Source of the DNA: Caldalkalibacillus uzonensis
GTDB taxonomy: Bacteria > Bacillota > Bacilli > Caldalkalibacillales > Caldalkalibacillaceae
Assembly: GCF_030814135.1 (NCBI RefSeq)
Contig: NZ_JAUSUQ010000001.1
Coordinates: 1 to 64,000, forward strand
Direction: 5' to 3'
Length of the DNA: 64,000 bases
The notes beneath the pieces are model-generated. The model was not told the origin of the DNA. It saw only the letters and a program-made list of their open reading frames with translations, and searched no databases. This document shows positions 6,665 to 14,377 of this stretch, one piece after another. The position numbers and the translations under genes were made by a program. Numbering within the stretch: the stretch's first letter is position 1; each line of letters opens with the position of its first letter.

Positions 6665-7131
6665 AAAAAGTCATCTTGTTTGGAGTCATTATCTTTGGAT
6701 TGTTTAGCGCCTTGGGCATTGTCACTTATTTTCAACAACAGAAGGCGATAGGAGGAAATCCATATGGCAAGGACCGTCTTCACCCTGAGACCGTTAAGCA
6801 GTTAGATAATCCGTTGTATCATAATCAGATCTTACCCGAAGCATTAGCAGAAAGAATCCAGAATGGAGAGGAGCTGTTTATCTATTACTACCAGCCGGAT
6901 TGCCCCTATTGCCAGGAAGTGACGCCAAATTTGGTTGGGCTTGCGAAAGAGAAGAGCTTCGAGTTATATTTACACAACTTGAGAGAGTTCCCTGAAAGTT
7001 GGGAGACCTATGGTTTGGATGCTGTTCCTGCTGTTGTCCATTACAAAGAGGGAGAAGAGCTGTCCCGTATCGTTGGTTTTCACGACCGTAGGGAGTACGA
7101 AGTATGGTTTGAGATGAACGGAGTAAAATAG
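6661..7131 (+). CDS. Membrane-anchored thioredoxin-like protein
   Basis: A 156-residue protein with one N-terminal membrane or signal segment (residues 4-22) and a thioredoxin fold whose active site is CPYC within YYQPDCPYCQEVTPNL. A cis-proline motif is present (DAVPAVVHY). It is translationally coupled to bdbC by a four-base overlap, as bdbD is in other Bacilli, but it is shorter than classic BdbD and lacks the DsbA helical insertion, so it is better described as a thioredoxin-like partner. It likely acts on the outer face of the membrane in cysteine oxidation of exported proteins. Confidence 0.85.
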   Translation: MKKVILFGVIIFGLFSALGIVTYFQQQKAIGGNPYGKDRLHPETVKQLDNPLYHNQILPEALAERIQNGEELFIYYYQPDCPYCQEVTPNLVGLAKEKSFELYLHNLREFPESWETYGLDAVPAVVHYKEGEELSRIVGFHDRREYEVWFEMNGVK

Positions 7132-7179
7132 GCTGGGCTAATAACTAAAGAGGTGATTCCTGTAATCAAAGAAACAGTA

Positions 7180-7472
7180 CGATACACTTTTTCAATTGGA
7201 CGAGCAAAATATTCTTCAGCCATTATACAGTCAGCGATGACGGACTAGTTTATGAATTTACGTTGTATGATAATGTCTTAATTGCCTGAAGACAAACGCT
7301 AACTGCTGCAGACGTTAAGTTTACGTACGATACTTGTTTAGAACATCCTAAATCACGTTTTAAGAACCCTCTGCGTATTGTGGAAAATATCGAGGCTCAT
7401 AGTGATACATCCTTTACAATTACACTAAATACTATGCATAGTTTGTTTCGAATTGCTCACACTAGATGGTGA
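7180..7472 (+). pseudogene. Family 5 solute-binding protein remnant
   Basis: One frame reads HYTVSDDGLVYEFTLYDNV, a stop (TGA near 7290), then TLTAADVKFTYDTCLEHPKS and NPLRIVENIEAHSDTSFTIT. This is the N-terminal third of a peptide/nickel-type ABC transporter binding protein (SBP_bac_5). Signal peptide, lipobox and most of the protein are missing, and no permease or ATPase genes remain. The frame ends at TGA 7470-7472, just ahead of the dehydrogenase. Confidence 0.65.
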
Positions 7473-7494
7473 GAATGTCAAGGAGGGACTAAAA

Positions 7495-8535
7495 ATGAAA
7501 GCCGTTACTTATCTGGGGCCAGGAAAAAAGGAACTAATGGAAAAGCCAAAACCAAAAATTGAAAAGGAGACAGATGTCATTGTTAGAATTACAAAAACAA
7601 CGATTTGCGGAACGGACTTACATATTCTTTCAGGGGATGTTCCTACTGTAGAAGAAGGTCGAATTTTAGGACATGAAGGTGTAGGAATTATTGAAGAAGT
7701 TGGTTCGGGTGTAAAAAATTTTAAAAAAGGTGACAGAGTATTGATTTCTTGTATTACCTCCTGTGGAAGATGCGAAAATTGTAAAAAAGGTTTGTATGCG
7801 CATTGTGAAGATGGGGGCTGGATCTTAGGACACTTAATTGATGGAACCCAAGCAGAATATGTAAGAATTCCTTACGCAGACAATAGCCTTTATCCTATTC
7901 CGGAGGGTGTAGATGAAGAGGCTCTCGTCATGCTGAGTGACATTCTGCCAACAGGATTTGAAATTGGTGTGTTAAACGGTAAGGTTCAGCCTGGACAAAC
8001 AGTTGCCATTATCGGAGCTGGTCCCGTAGGTATGGCAGCGTTATTAACAGCTCAGTTTTATTCACCTGCAGAGATCATTATGGTTGATTTAGACGATAAC
8101 CGTTTAGAAGTTGCCAAAACTTTTGGTGCAACTCAAGTGATCAATAGCGCTGACGGTAGGACTGTTGAAAAAATTATGGGCTTAACCGACGGAAAAGGGG
8201 TAGACGTCGCGATGGAAGCCGTCGGAATTCGAGCAACATTTGATATTTGTCAAGAAATTGTAAAACCAGGCGGCCATATAGCCAATATAGGTGTTCATGG
8301 AAAAAGTGTTGAGTTTCATATTGAAAAATTATGGATACGTAACATTACGTTAACAACCGGTCTTGTCAATACGACTTCTACACCGATGTTATTGAAAACG
8401 GTGCAATCGGACAAATTGAAACCGGAACAATTAATTACTCACCGCTTTGCCTTTTCCGACATTATGAGAGCTTATGAGGTTTTTGGCAACGCAGCAAAAG
8501 AAAAAGCATTAAAAGTCATTATTTCCAATGACTAA
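7495..8535 (+). CDS. Zinc-dependent alcohol dehydrogenase (medium-chain)
   Basis: A 346-residue MDR-family enzyme. The catalytic zinc ligands are in TTICGTDLH and GRILGHEGVG; the structural zinc cysteines are in CGRCENCKKGLYAHC. The Rossmann motif GAGPVG is followed by VDLDDNRLEVAKTFGAT, whose acidic residue suggests NAD. ATG 7495 follows AAGGAGGG with ideal spacing; the frame is open 14 codons further but without a ribosome site. It oxidises or reduces an alcohol/aldehyde pair; the exact substrate is unknown. The gene stands alone between two remnants and is AT-rich compared with the conserved regions. Confidence 0.92.
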   Translation: MKAVTYLGPGKKELMEKPKPKIEKETDVIVRITKTTICGTDLHILSGDVPTVEEGRILGHEGVGIIEEVGSGVKNFKKGDRVLISCITSCGRCENCKKGLYAHCEDGGWILGHLIDGTQAEYVRIPYADNSLYPIPEGVDEEALVMLSDILPTGFEIGVLNGKVQPGQTVAIIGAGPVGMAALLTAQFYSPAEIIMVDLDDNRLEVAKTFGATQVINSADGRTVEKIMGLTDGKGVDVAMEAVGIRATFDICQEIVKPGGHIANIGVHGKSVEFHIEKLWIRNITLTTGLVNTTSTPMLLKTVQSDKLKPEQLITHRFAFSDIMRAYEVFGNAAKEKALKVIISND

Positions 8536-8572
8536 GATCTCTTTTTTAAAAAAATCCATCCATTCTTGACCT

Positions 8573-8683
8573 TTACAACCCATATTTCACGTGGGTCGTG
8601 AACAAGATGTTGAATTGTTGCTCGGTCCTGGCGTACAGGCGTCCGATTTCTTGATGAACCGACGACTGGACTTGCCCCTTTTG
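8573..8683 (-). other. Coding-like C-terminal remnant, unidentified
   Basis: The minus strand has a 36-residue frame ending at 8573 that reads like a genuine protein end (QEIGRLYARTEQQFNILFTT then HVKYGL). It has no start or ribosome site, and the sequence upstream continues in another frame. I could not assign a family. The rest of 8536-8726 shows nothing else. Confidence 0.25.
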
Positions 8684-8726
8684 TCAACTGCGTTCAGGGT
8701 CTCTGAGTTTCTGTTTAATCCAAGCA

Positions 8727-10223
8727 TCACTCAAAAGAAAACTCTGCCAGCCTGATCGCAATTTCATCTTCAAGATCCTTTGGACTACTGCCCATATAGT
8801 TATTCAATAAAATGGCAAATGTTAATGGATGTCCATCAGCTGTGGTCACATAGCCGCATAATGATGTTTTGGCCGTCAATGAGCCTGTTTTGGCTCTCAC
8901 ATTTCCAGCAGCAGCTGTATCCCGCATACGATGGCGCAGGGTTCCGCCAACCATTCGTTCACTGATGCCAGCAACTGGCAACGACCCAAAAAATACATCA
9001 AACCATGGCTCCTCTTGCACCACATGGAGCAGCTGAGTTAAATCTTTGGCCGCAATCATGTTCAAATGAGACATTCCGGAACCATCTCTGAGCCGGATCG
9101 CTTCATGATTTAAACCACGTGAGGCAAGATAATTTGATACGACCTCTAGTCCTTTTGACCAGCTTCCCTCATCATGGATCACCTTCCCCATCTCTTTGAC
9201 CATGATTTCGGCATGTCCGTTATTGCTGAACTTCATAAAAGGAATAAAAAGCTCAGATAAAGGCATAGATTGCCTGGTGATTAAAGGAGTTGCATCTTCT
9301 GGAGTGGCTGCATAAACTTGATCATCTCCAAGTATGCGAATTCCAACTTGTTGAAGAGACTGTTTGAATAAATCCAAAGCATATCCAGTCGGCTCCCAAA
9401 CGCTCACCCAGGTTCTGTCATGCAGACCGTTGTGCGGTATGGTTCCTTCGACTACGATGTGATTATGTCCATGTTGCCGCTGGATGGAAATGCTCCTGGG
9501 TCCGCCTTGTTCTACCGTTTCAGTATTGTTTATGATGGTGACGTAATCTGTTTCAGGAATCACCTGCAATTCAGCAGGTTTTCCCGGTTCTGTCGCATGA
9601 ACTTCTACGATGACTGTACCAGCATCGTAATCCTCATTTGGAGAAGCGGTCAATGCGGAAACTTGCACCCCGGCATAACTGCTTTCATTATCCCAGGCCA
9701 TGTCCGTTGAAAGTCTGACATCATCAAACCAGGTATCATCGGCGACAAGATCTCCCCGGATGATATGTATTCCTTTTTTTGCAAGCCCCTCAGCAAATCG
9801 ATCAAAGTCTTCTGTTAAAAGTGTTGGATCCCCTTTTCCTTTTAAATACAAATTGCCATGGAGAACCTTTCCTTTTATTTCACCATCTGTGAGCACGAGC
9901 GTTTCAAAGGTATAGTCTGGTCCTAGCACCTCTAATGCTGCAGCACCAACTAATAATTTTTGGTTTGATGCAGGCGTAAGACGCACATGGTCCTGGTAAC
10001 CATATAAAACCTCTCCCGTTTTGGCCGAACGAACGCTGACTCCAACCAAAGCGCCATCAAGTCTGGGGTCTTGTAACACGGCATTGAGTTGATTTGCTAA
10101 CTTTTCAAGGGCTTCTTCATGATGTACACTTTGTTGTGTTGCTCCGTAAGGTTGGCTGTCAAATATACTTAAAACGAATGCTAATAAACAGAACATTATC
10201 ATAAGCCATCTGTTTGGAATCAT
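8727..10223 (-). CDS. dacB: D-alanyl-D-alanine carboxypeptidase/endopeptidase (PBP4, peptidase S13)
   Basis: A 498-residue exported penicillin-binding protein. ATG 10223 follows GGAGGATT; the longer frame has no ribosome site. An N-terminal hydrophobic signal (residues 5-21) is followed by the three serine-acyltransferase motifs: SNQK with Ser86 and Lys89, SNN in the FSNNGHAE block, and KTG in RAKTGSL. The large insertion between the first two motifs is typical of family S13. It trims or cleaves D-Ala cross-links in peptidoglycan outside the membrane. It is monocistronic and divergent from the manganese catalase gene. In B. subtilis the S13 enzyme is called DacC, so the symbol is by family only. 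Confidence 0.92.
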   Translation of the reverse strand: MIPNRWLMIMFCLLAFVLSIFDSQPYGATQQSVHHEEALEKLANQLNAVLQDPRLDGALVGVSVRSAKTGEVLYGYQDHVRLTPASNQKLLVGAAALEVLGPDYTFETLVLTDGEIKGKVLHGNLYLKGKGDPTLLTEDFDRFAEGLAKKGIHIIRGDLVADDTWFDDVRLSTDMAWDNESSYAGVQVSALTASPNEDYDAGTVIVEVHATEPGKPAELQVIPETDYVTIINNTETVEQGGPRSISIQRQHGHNHIVVEGTIPHNGLHDRTWVSVWEPTGYALDLFKQSLQQVGIRILGDDQVYAATPEDATPLITRQSMPLSELFIPFMKFSNNGHAEIMVKEMGKVIHDEGSWSKGLEVVSNYLASRGLNHEAIRLRDGSGMSHLNMIAAKDLTQLLHVVQEEPWFDVFFGSLPVAGISERMVGGTLRHRMRDTAAAGNVRAKTGSLTAKTSLCGYVTTADGHPLTFAILLNNYMGSSPKDLEDEIAIRLAEFSFE

Positions 10224-10408
10224 TATTACAAATCCTCCTAGCTTTATATAGTATGAACATTTCCACGTTAATCCAGTCAGGGACCTAGGGTCTGTAACAT
10301 AAGAAAGACCATTTTGACGTTGAGCATTAGGAAGGAATTTCAACAGAATATTTAATATCAGAATTTTTAATTAATAATAATAAATATTATAAACTTATTA
10401 GTATAATA

Positions 10409-10437
10409 TTGACATGATTATAATTATCATTTAATCT
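10409..10437 (+). promoter_or_regulatory. Manganese catalase promoter with a Fur/PerR-like box in the spacer
   Basis: TTGACA (10409-10414), a 17-base spacer and TAATCT (10432-10437). The 15 bases TGATTATAATTATCA (10415-10429) fill the spacer and differ at one position from the Fur-type 7-1-7 consensus TGATAATnATTATCA, and at three from the PerR form. A repressor bound there would block RNA polymerase. Peroxide or metal control of a catalase is biologically expected. Confidence 0.7.
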
Positions 10438-10498
10438 ATTGGTAGGTGAGTGATCCCGGGACACTTGTCAAATTAGAAAATGGAGGAGGAGATAATTT

Positions 10499-11389
10499 AT
10501 GTTCATGCGTGTTGACAAGTTACAAATTGAGTTGCCCAAACCAAAAGAAGGGGATGCCAATGCAGCAGCAGCAGTGCAGGAGTTGCTAGGTGGGCGCTTT
10601 GGGGAAATGTCCACGTTAATGAATTATATGTATCAATCTTTTAATTTCCGCGAAAAGAAGAAACTAAAACCTTACTATGACTTAATTGCCAATATTTCCA
10701 CAGAAGAGCTGGGGCATATCGAACTGGTTTCCGCCACGGTGAATGCGTTACTGGAAAACACAGCACCTAACAAGGCTCCAGATCAAACGCCTTTTGGCTT
10801 TGCTAAAGATGTCCGCAATACCCATCACTATATAGCTACTGGACAAGCAACGCTGGTAGGTAATTCCATGGGACAAGCTTGGCAAGGAGATTATGTCTTT
10901 AACAGCGGTAACTTGGTTCTTGATCTTCTGCATAATTTCTTCCTTGAAGTGGGCGCACGCACCCAGAAAATCCGGGTCTATCAAATGACGGACAACCCCG
11001 TGGCCCGCGAAATGATTGGCTATTTGCTGGTCCGTGGAGGTGTTCACGCCCTGGCATACGCCAAGGCACTGGAAACGTTAACTGGTGTTGATGTGAAGAA
11101 AATGCTCCCTATTCCAGACATCGATAACAACAAATTCCCTGAAGCCAGAAAATTTGAGGAAAAAGGAAGCCATCGTACCTTGTATCGCTTCAGTCCAGAT
11201 GACTACAAAGATATTAAACTGATCTGGAACGGAAAACATCCAGATGATGGCCAAGAGTTAATTGTCTCAGACACATTGCCTGAAGGGGGACCTGTTCTGG
11301 AAATGGAGGAGCAGCCTGAATCCTATGCTCCAGGCTTTACACCGGAAGACTTGTATGAAATTGCTCAGAAACTGCAAAAAAATCTCTAA
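10499..11389 (+). CDS. Manganese-containing (non-haem) catalase
   Basis: A 296-residue protein of the Mn-catalase family. The ferritin-like four-helix bundle carries the dimanganese ligands, visible as GRFGEMSTLMNYMYQ, ISTEELGHIELV and FFLEVGARTQ with a later RGGVHALAYAKAL. It splits hydrogen peroxide to water and oxygen in the cytoplasm. Start ATG 10499 follows GGAGGAGG; a second in-frame ATG two codons later is possible. Transcription probably starts from the box-regulated promoter at 10409. The stop codon overlaps the ATG of a 26-codon frame, and a long perfect hairpin follows, so the transcript is short. Confidence 0.93.
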   Translation: MFMRVDKLQIELPKPKEGDANAAAAVQELLGGRFGEMSTLMNYMYQSFNFREKKKLKPYYDLIANISTEELGHIELVSATVNALLENTAPNKAPDQTPFGFAKDVRNTHHYIATGQATLVGNSMGQAWQGDYVFNSGNLVLDLLHNFFLEVGARTQKIRVYQMTDNPVAREMIGYLLVRGGVHALAYAKALETLTGVDVKKMLPIPDIDNNKFPEARKFEEKGSHRTLYRFSPDDYKDIKLIWNGKHPDDGQELIVSDTLPEGGPVLEMEEQPESYAPGFTPEDLYEIAQKLQKNL

Positions 11390-11469
11390 TGAAAACTGTT
11401 AAAGATATATTAGAGGTTTTAGAAGTGGAAGAACAATGGAAACAAGCCAGTCCGCTATTTTATAGATAA
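11389..11469 (+). CDS. Possible coupled microprotein behind Mn catalase
   Basis: A 26-residue frame begins in the overlap TAATG of the catalase stop and ends before the terminator hairpin. It reads MKTVKDILEVLEVEEQWK and then eight more residues: acidic, helical and without membrane segment. Coupled translation would need no ribosome site of its own. It could equally be the 5' end of a lost larger gene. I do not recognise it. Confidence 0.3.
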   Translation: MKTVKDILEVLEVEEQWKQASPLFYR

Positions 11470-11478
11470 ATAAACCAA

Positions 11479-11520
11479 ACGAAGAAACTCCTGTCTGTAT
11501 TGAGACAGGAGTTTCTTCGT
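11479..11520 (+). terminator. Long perfect hairpin after Mn catalase
   Basis: Eighteen-base perfect arms (11479-11496 and 11503-11520) surround the loop GTATTG. The arm core is ACTCCTGTCT. The trailing sequence CAAACTTTTG is only moderately T-rich, but the stem is very stable and would end or stabilise the catalase transcript. The stretch 11521-11756 contains no gene I can support. Confidence 0.7.
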
Positions 11521-11756
11521 CAAACTTTTGACAAATTATGCTTAACATACATTTTTTGGACAAAAAGTGGGTGACAAATGAAGCAGAAACAGAAATATTT
11601 AAGCAGTAGGCTGGGATTACCACAAAGAGGAAGTACACAGCCTTTTAAAGATAGGGAGGTTTTTGGGCATCCATTCATTTTTTAAATTCACAAACGTGTA
11701 TATTTTCGAATGTACTTCCAGAAAATATAAGTGTTCGTTTAACATGAAACAGTGTA

Positions 11757-11785
11757 TTGCAATGAGACATTTTTATTCTTATAAT
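11757..11785 (+). promoter_or_regulatory. Sigma-A promoter of the 89-residue orphan gene
   Basis: TTGCAA (11757-11762), a 17-base spacer and perfect TATAAT (11780-11785), 26 bases ahead of the TTG start at 11812. Confidence 0.65.
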
Positions 11786-11811
11786 GTTATTTTTAATCTG
11801 GAGGGATAAAA

Positions 11812-12081
11812 TTGGGTAGCCAAAACATTCAACATATCTTTGAAGGGGAGATAGATCCAGTATCAAACAATTACGTCCTAAAAAAGGTTAAAAATTTGGA
11901 AACCCAATCTGTCATTAGTCCTGAGCAAATTCAAACAATTTATAAGCATTTGTCAAAAGTGCTTAACAGTAGTGAAGACTATGTTATAACTGTTAATGAT
12001 CAGATGCCAATAAGACTTAGTCATGATGACATAAAACAGTTATTAATTGAGTTAGAAGAAATAAAAAATGGCTTACATTAA
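11812..12081 (+). CDS. Hypothetical 89-residue protein
   Basis: I do not recognise this small protein. It starts with TTG behind GGAGGG and has its own consensus-like promoter. It is soluble, with mixed charge and no cysteine, and appears to be an alpha/beta N-terminal part (IFEGEIDPVSNNYVLKKVKN) followed by helices rich in I, Q, L and E. The C-terminal half (RLSHDDIKQLLIELEEIKN) could be a dimerising helix. It stands alone between the catalase terminator and the next hairpin, with clear signs of being expressed. Confidence 0.6.
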   Translation: MGSQNIQHIFEGEIDPVSNNYVLKKVKNLETQSVISPEQIQTIYKHLSKVLNSSEDYVITVNDQMPIRLSHDDIKQLLIELEEIKNGLH

Positions 12082-12315
12082 ACGACATGACAGTTAATCT
12101 GCTTTTCTACACAACCCTACACCGTAAGGTTTATTACATTTTAAAACTATTGGCCAATGTTGATTGTCCAACCCCCTTTTCATTTGACATCATACTCTTT
12201 ATTTTCTTACTTTTTGCTCTATTTCGCCGTCGGCGATTATTTTAGGGATAACATAAGCAGTGGTTCAACAACAAAACCAATGGAATCCAGTATTAAGTAT
12301 AATATGACTTTATTT

Positions 12316-12356
12316 AAGAGGCAGTCGGTTTTTCTTATCTACGACTACCTCTTTTT
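12316..12356. terminator. Terminator-like hairpin
   Basis: Arms AAGAGGCAGTCG (12316-12327) and CGACTACCTCTT (12342-12353) pair with one mismatch and are followed by TTT. It could end transcription from 11812 or, read the other way, from the truncated ATP-grasp gene. The sequence 12082-12315 holds no supported gene. Confidence 0.55.
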
Positions 12357-12453
12357 AATATATTGAAACGAGGACCAGAAAGATTATGGCGACCGCAAGG
12401 TCACCAGAAAATTGAAATTCTCTACTCTACAAGACTATTTCCTGGTTTTTTCT

Positions 12454-12756
12454 TCAGAGTGATTTAAGCGCTTGAGCTAAGAATTGAGCAATAGCTCTCA
12501 TGCCTGACACCCCAGCTGCCTGCTCCGCCTGGGGGTTATAATTCGTGTTGGTGTTCACGTCATAGGTATAAATCTGACCATATTGATCCTGGATAAATTC
12601 AATGCCTGCAAAATGAATACCATTATCTCTGAGAAAGCGCTCATACTTTGCCAGAAGAGGGTGGTGAAAGTCTTTCATAATTTGGAATTTAGGTTTTGGA
12701 TCCTGAGTCGTTGGACAAAACGTATCATTAATTTGACAAGAATCAGCTGGGCACAG
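12454..12756 (-). pseudogene. ATP-grasp (RimK-like) ligase, C-terminal remnant
   Basis: The minus strand encodes about 100 residues ending at 12454 that match the C-terminal end of ATP-grasp alpha-L-glutamate-ligase-like proteins. LCPADSCQIND leads to PKPKFQIMKDFHHPLLAKYE, then GIEFIQDQYGQIYTYDVNTN with TNYNP, the Mg-binding strand of the fold. A stop (TAA at 12757-12759) interrupts the frame and the N-terminal three quarters are missing. The break lies about 100 bases from the CAP-domain gene, suggesting deletion at insertion or rearrangement of that locus. Confidence 0.65.
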
Positions 12757-12858
12757 TTAAGTTTTTCCATACCCCCTCCTATTCTTAAACACTACGAACC
12801 TAGTATAGTGAGAGCCATGATATTGGCTTTAAAACAAAAGGTACCAGGGAGGGGAACA

Positions 12859-13578
12859 ATGTTTAGAAAAGTTGCTTTATTGTTCAGTATATCGTTACTC
12901 GTCTTTGGATCATTAGGTGTGATCAATGCCCAAGCGGCTACTTCAGGTTGTGATGTGTGGAGTGATAAGCTCGTCCGTGGTGTTGATACTTCTCAGTTTA
13001 ACCAGGAAGTTGCCCAACTCATAGAAAATGTGCTCGGTCAGTTTAATCTTCAACAACCTCAGCAAGCAGAACCTTCACAGCAAACACCTCCTGCCCAAGG
13101 CAGTCAAGATGGGGTGCAGCAGTCGGAACCCGAGCAACAGTATCAAGCTCCACAAAATGATAATGAGCGTCAAATCCAAACAGATACAGAGGTTTCTTTA
13201 AGCGCCGATGAACAAAAAATGGTAGATCTGGTAAACCAAGAACGTCAAAAGCGCGGCTTATCCCCATTAAAAGTAGATGCAGAACTAGTTAAAGTGGCCC
13301 GTGTCAAGGCGCAAGATATGATCGATAACAATTATTTTGGCCACCATTCTCCAACATATGGTTCACCTTTTGACATGTTAAATCACTTTGGCGTCCAGTT
13401 CCGCACCGCGGGAGAAAATCTGGCTGGCAATCCTTCAGTCGAAGGGGCCCATCAGTCACTGATGAACTCTGACGGACATCGGGCTAACATTTTAAACGGA
13501 CAATTTGGTAAAGTGGGAATTGGGATTATTGATGGTGGTCCATACGGCAAAATGTTTGTGCAACTTTTCACCGACTAA
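12859..13578 (+). CDS. Secreted CAP/SCP-domain protein (YkwD-like)
   Basis: A 239-residue exported protein. ATG 12859 follows GGGAGGGG and opens a classic signal peptide (residues 1-28, ending AQAA). A Gln/Pro-rich linker (about residues 58-110) leads to the C-terminal CAP domain starting at LSADEQKMVDLVNQERQKRG. Domain signatures are ARVKAQDMIDNNYFGHHSPT, FRTAGENLAGN, and a serine (VEGAHQSLMNSDGHRANIL) where the usual motif has tryptophan. Members in Bacilli are found on spores or in the wall region; enzymatic function is unproven. It is followed by a good terminator. Confidence 0.88.
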   Translation: MFRKVALLFSISLLVFGSLGVINAQAATSGCDVWSDKLVRGVDTSQFNQEVAQLIENVLGQFNLQQPQQAEPSQQTPPAQGSQDGVQQSEPEQQYQAPQNDNERQIQTDTEVSLSADEQKMVDLVNQERQKRGLSPLKVDAELVKVARVKAQDMIDNNYFGHHSPTYGSPFDMLNHFGVQFRTAGENLAGNPSVEGAHQSLMNSDGHRANILNGQFGKVGIGIIDGGPYGKMFVQLFTD

Positions 13579-13606
13579 CAACCATGAAAACGAGTAACAC
13601 CTTAAT

Positions 13607-13633
13607 AGGGAGACCAACAGAGGTCTCCCTTTA
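13607..13633 (+). terminator. Terminator of the CAP-domain gene
   Basis: Perfect nine-base arms AGGGAGACC and GGTCTCCCT (13607-13615, 13622-13630) with a six-base loop, then TTT. Confidence 0.75.
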
Positions 13634-13711
13634 CCATTCCCGTTAGTTTAAAGAATGTTATCCAACTATCAGCTTTAGTCATTAGGTTAACCGCCGTTAT
13701 TTAAAACATGT

Positions 13712-13741
13712 AAAAAAAGAGCCAGACAATGTCTCGCTCTT
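13712..13741 (-). terminator. Terminator of the thioesterase gene
   Basis: On the minus strand AAGAGC-GAGAC and GTCTG-GCTCTT form a hairpin with one internal mismatch, followed by seven T (13712-13718 as A on the plus strand). It lies 20 bases after the thioesterase stop. Confidence 0.75.
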
Positions 13742-13760
13742 ATTCAAAATCCAAGGTTGA

Positions 13761-14180
13761 TCAAAAGAGACCATGTTGTACTTCATGGACCTCTTTTTTC
13801 CGGTATACCATTCCTTCCATGCGTGCCACAATATCGTTCTCTTCATTCGTCACAGTCATTTCATACACGGCCAGGCGGGGGGTCTTTTTTATCTCTGTGG
13901 CCGTGCATGTCAAGGTTTGGCCTATCTGACCGGGAGCGAGGTAGGACATGTGAACATTGATGCCAACGGCCACCTGGCCATGGGAATTGCTGGCTGCAGC
14001 AAAAGCATAATCAGCCAAGGAAAAGATTAGCCCTCCGTGGCAAGCTCCGTTAAAATTTAAGTGTTGTTCAGTTACGGTCACTCTCGTTTGGGCAACACCT
14101 TTCTCTAAGGACACGAGTTCAATCCCTAGGTATCGAGCATACGGATCTTGTTCAAACAAAGGCTTCAGTGTTTTATTCAT
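13761..14180 (-). CDS. PaaI-type hotdog-fold thioesterase
   Basis: A 139-residue single-domain hotdog protein. The family signature is visible as HLNFNGACHGGLIFSLADYA, holding the Asn and the HGG(x)I/F...D catalytic region, followed by GINVHMSYLAPGQIGQTLTC. It should hydrolyse acyl-CoA thioesters, phenylacetyl-CoA-like in named PaaI members, in the cytoplasm; no phenylacetate genes are nearby, so the natural substrate is open. The ATG at 14180 follows GGAGTATAAC. Monocistronic, with its own terminator. Confidence 0.9.
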   Translation of the reverse strand: MNKTLKPLFEQDPYARYLGIELVSLEKGVAQTRVTVTEQHLNFNGACHGGLIFSLADYAFAAASNSHGQVAVGINVHMSYLAPGQIGQTLTCTATEIKKTPRLAVYEMTVTNEENDIVARMEGMVYRKKEVHEVQHGLF

Positions 14181-14295
14181 ATTGTTATACTCCTTCCATC
14201 TTGAGGATCCGGCAGTTATTCAATATCATATTACCCCAATTCGTTTCTTTTTCACAATCCACCACAACTGGTGATTTGGTAACACAAAGTGACCG

Positions 14296-14324
14296 TTGAC
14301 TACTACATAGGGCAATGCTATTTA
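14296..14324 (+). promoter_or_regulatory. Promoter of sfsA
   Basis: TTGACT (14296-14301), a 17-base spacer and TATTTA (14319-14324), about 50 bases ahead of the start. Confidence 0.55.
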
Positions 14325-14377
14325 AAAGAGAGGCAGTATTCACCTTCCATTAAATGGATATGTAAGGAGGCATAGCA

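Noticed and set aside
11578-11685. 35-codon frame after the catalase terminator
   Set aside because: It has only a weak ribosome site, no recognisable motif and no convincing promoter.
12157-12366. 69-codon frame
   Set aside because: No ribosome site, and its end runs into the hairpin at 12316-12356; it looks like intergenic sequence.
13729-14030. Three plus-strand frames opposite the thioesterase
   Set aside because: All are antisense shadows of a gene with clear hotdog motifs.
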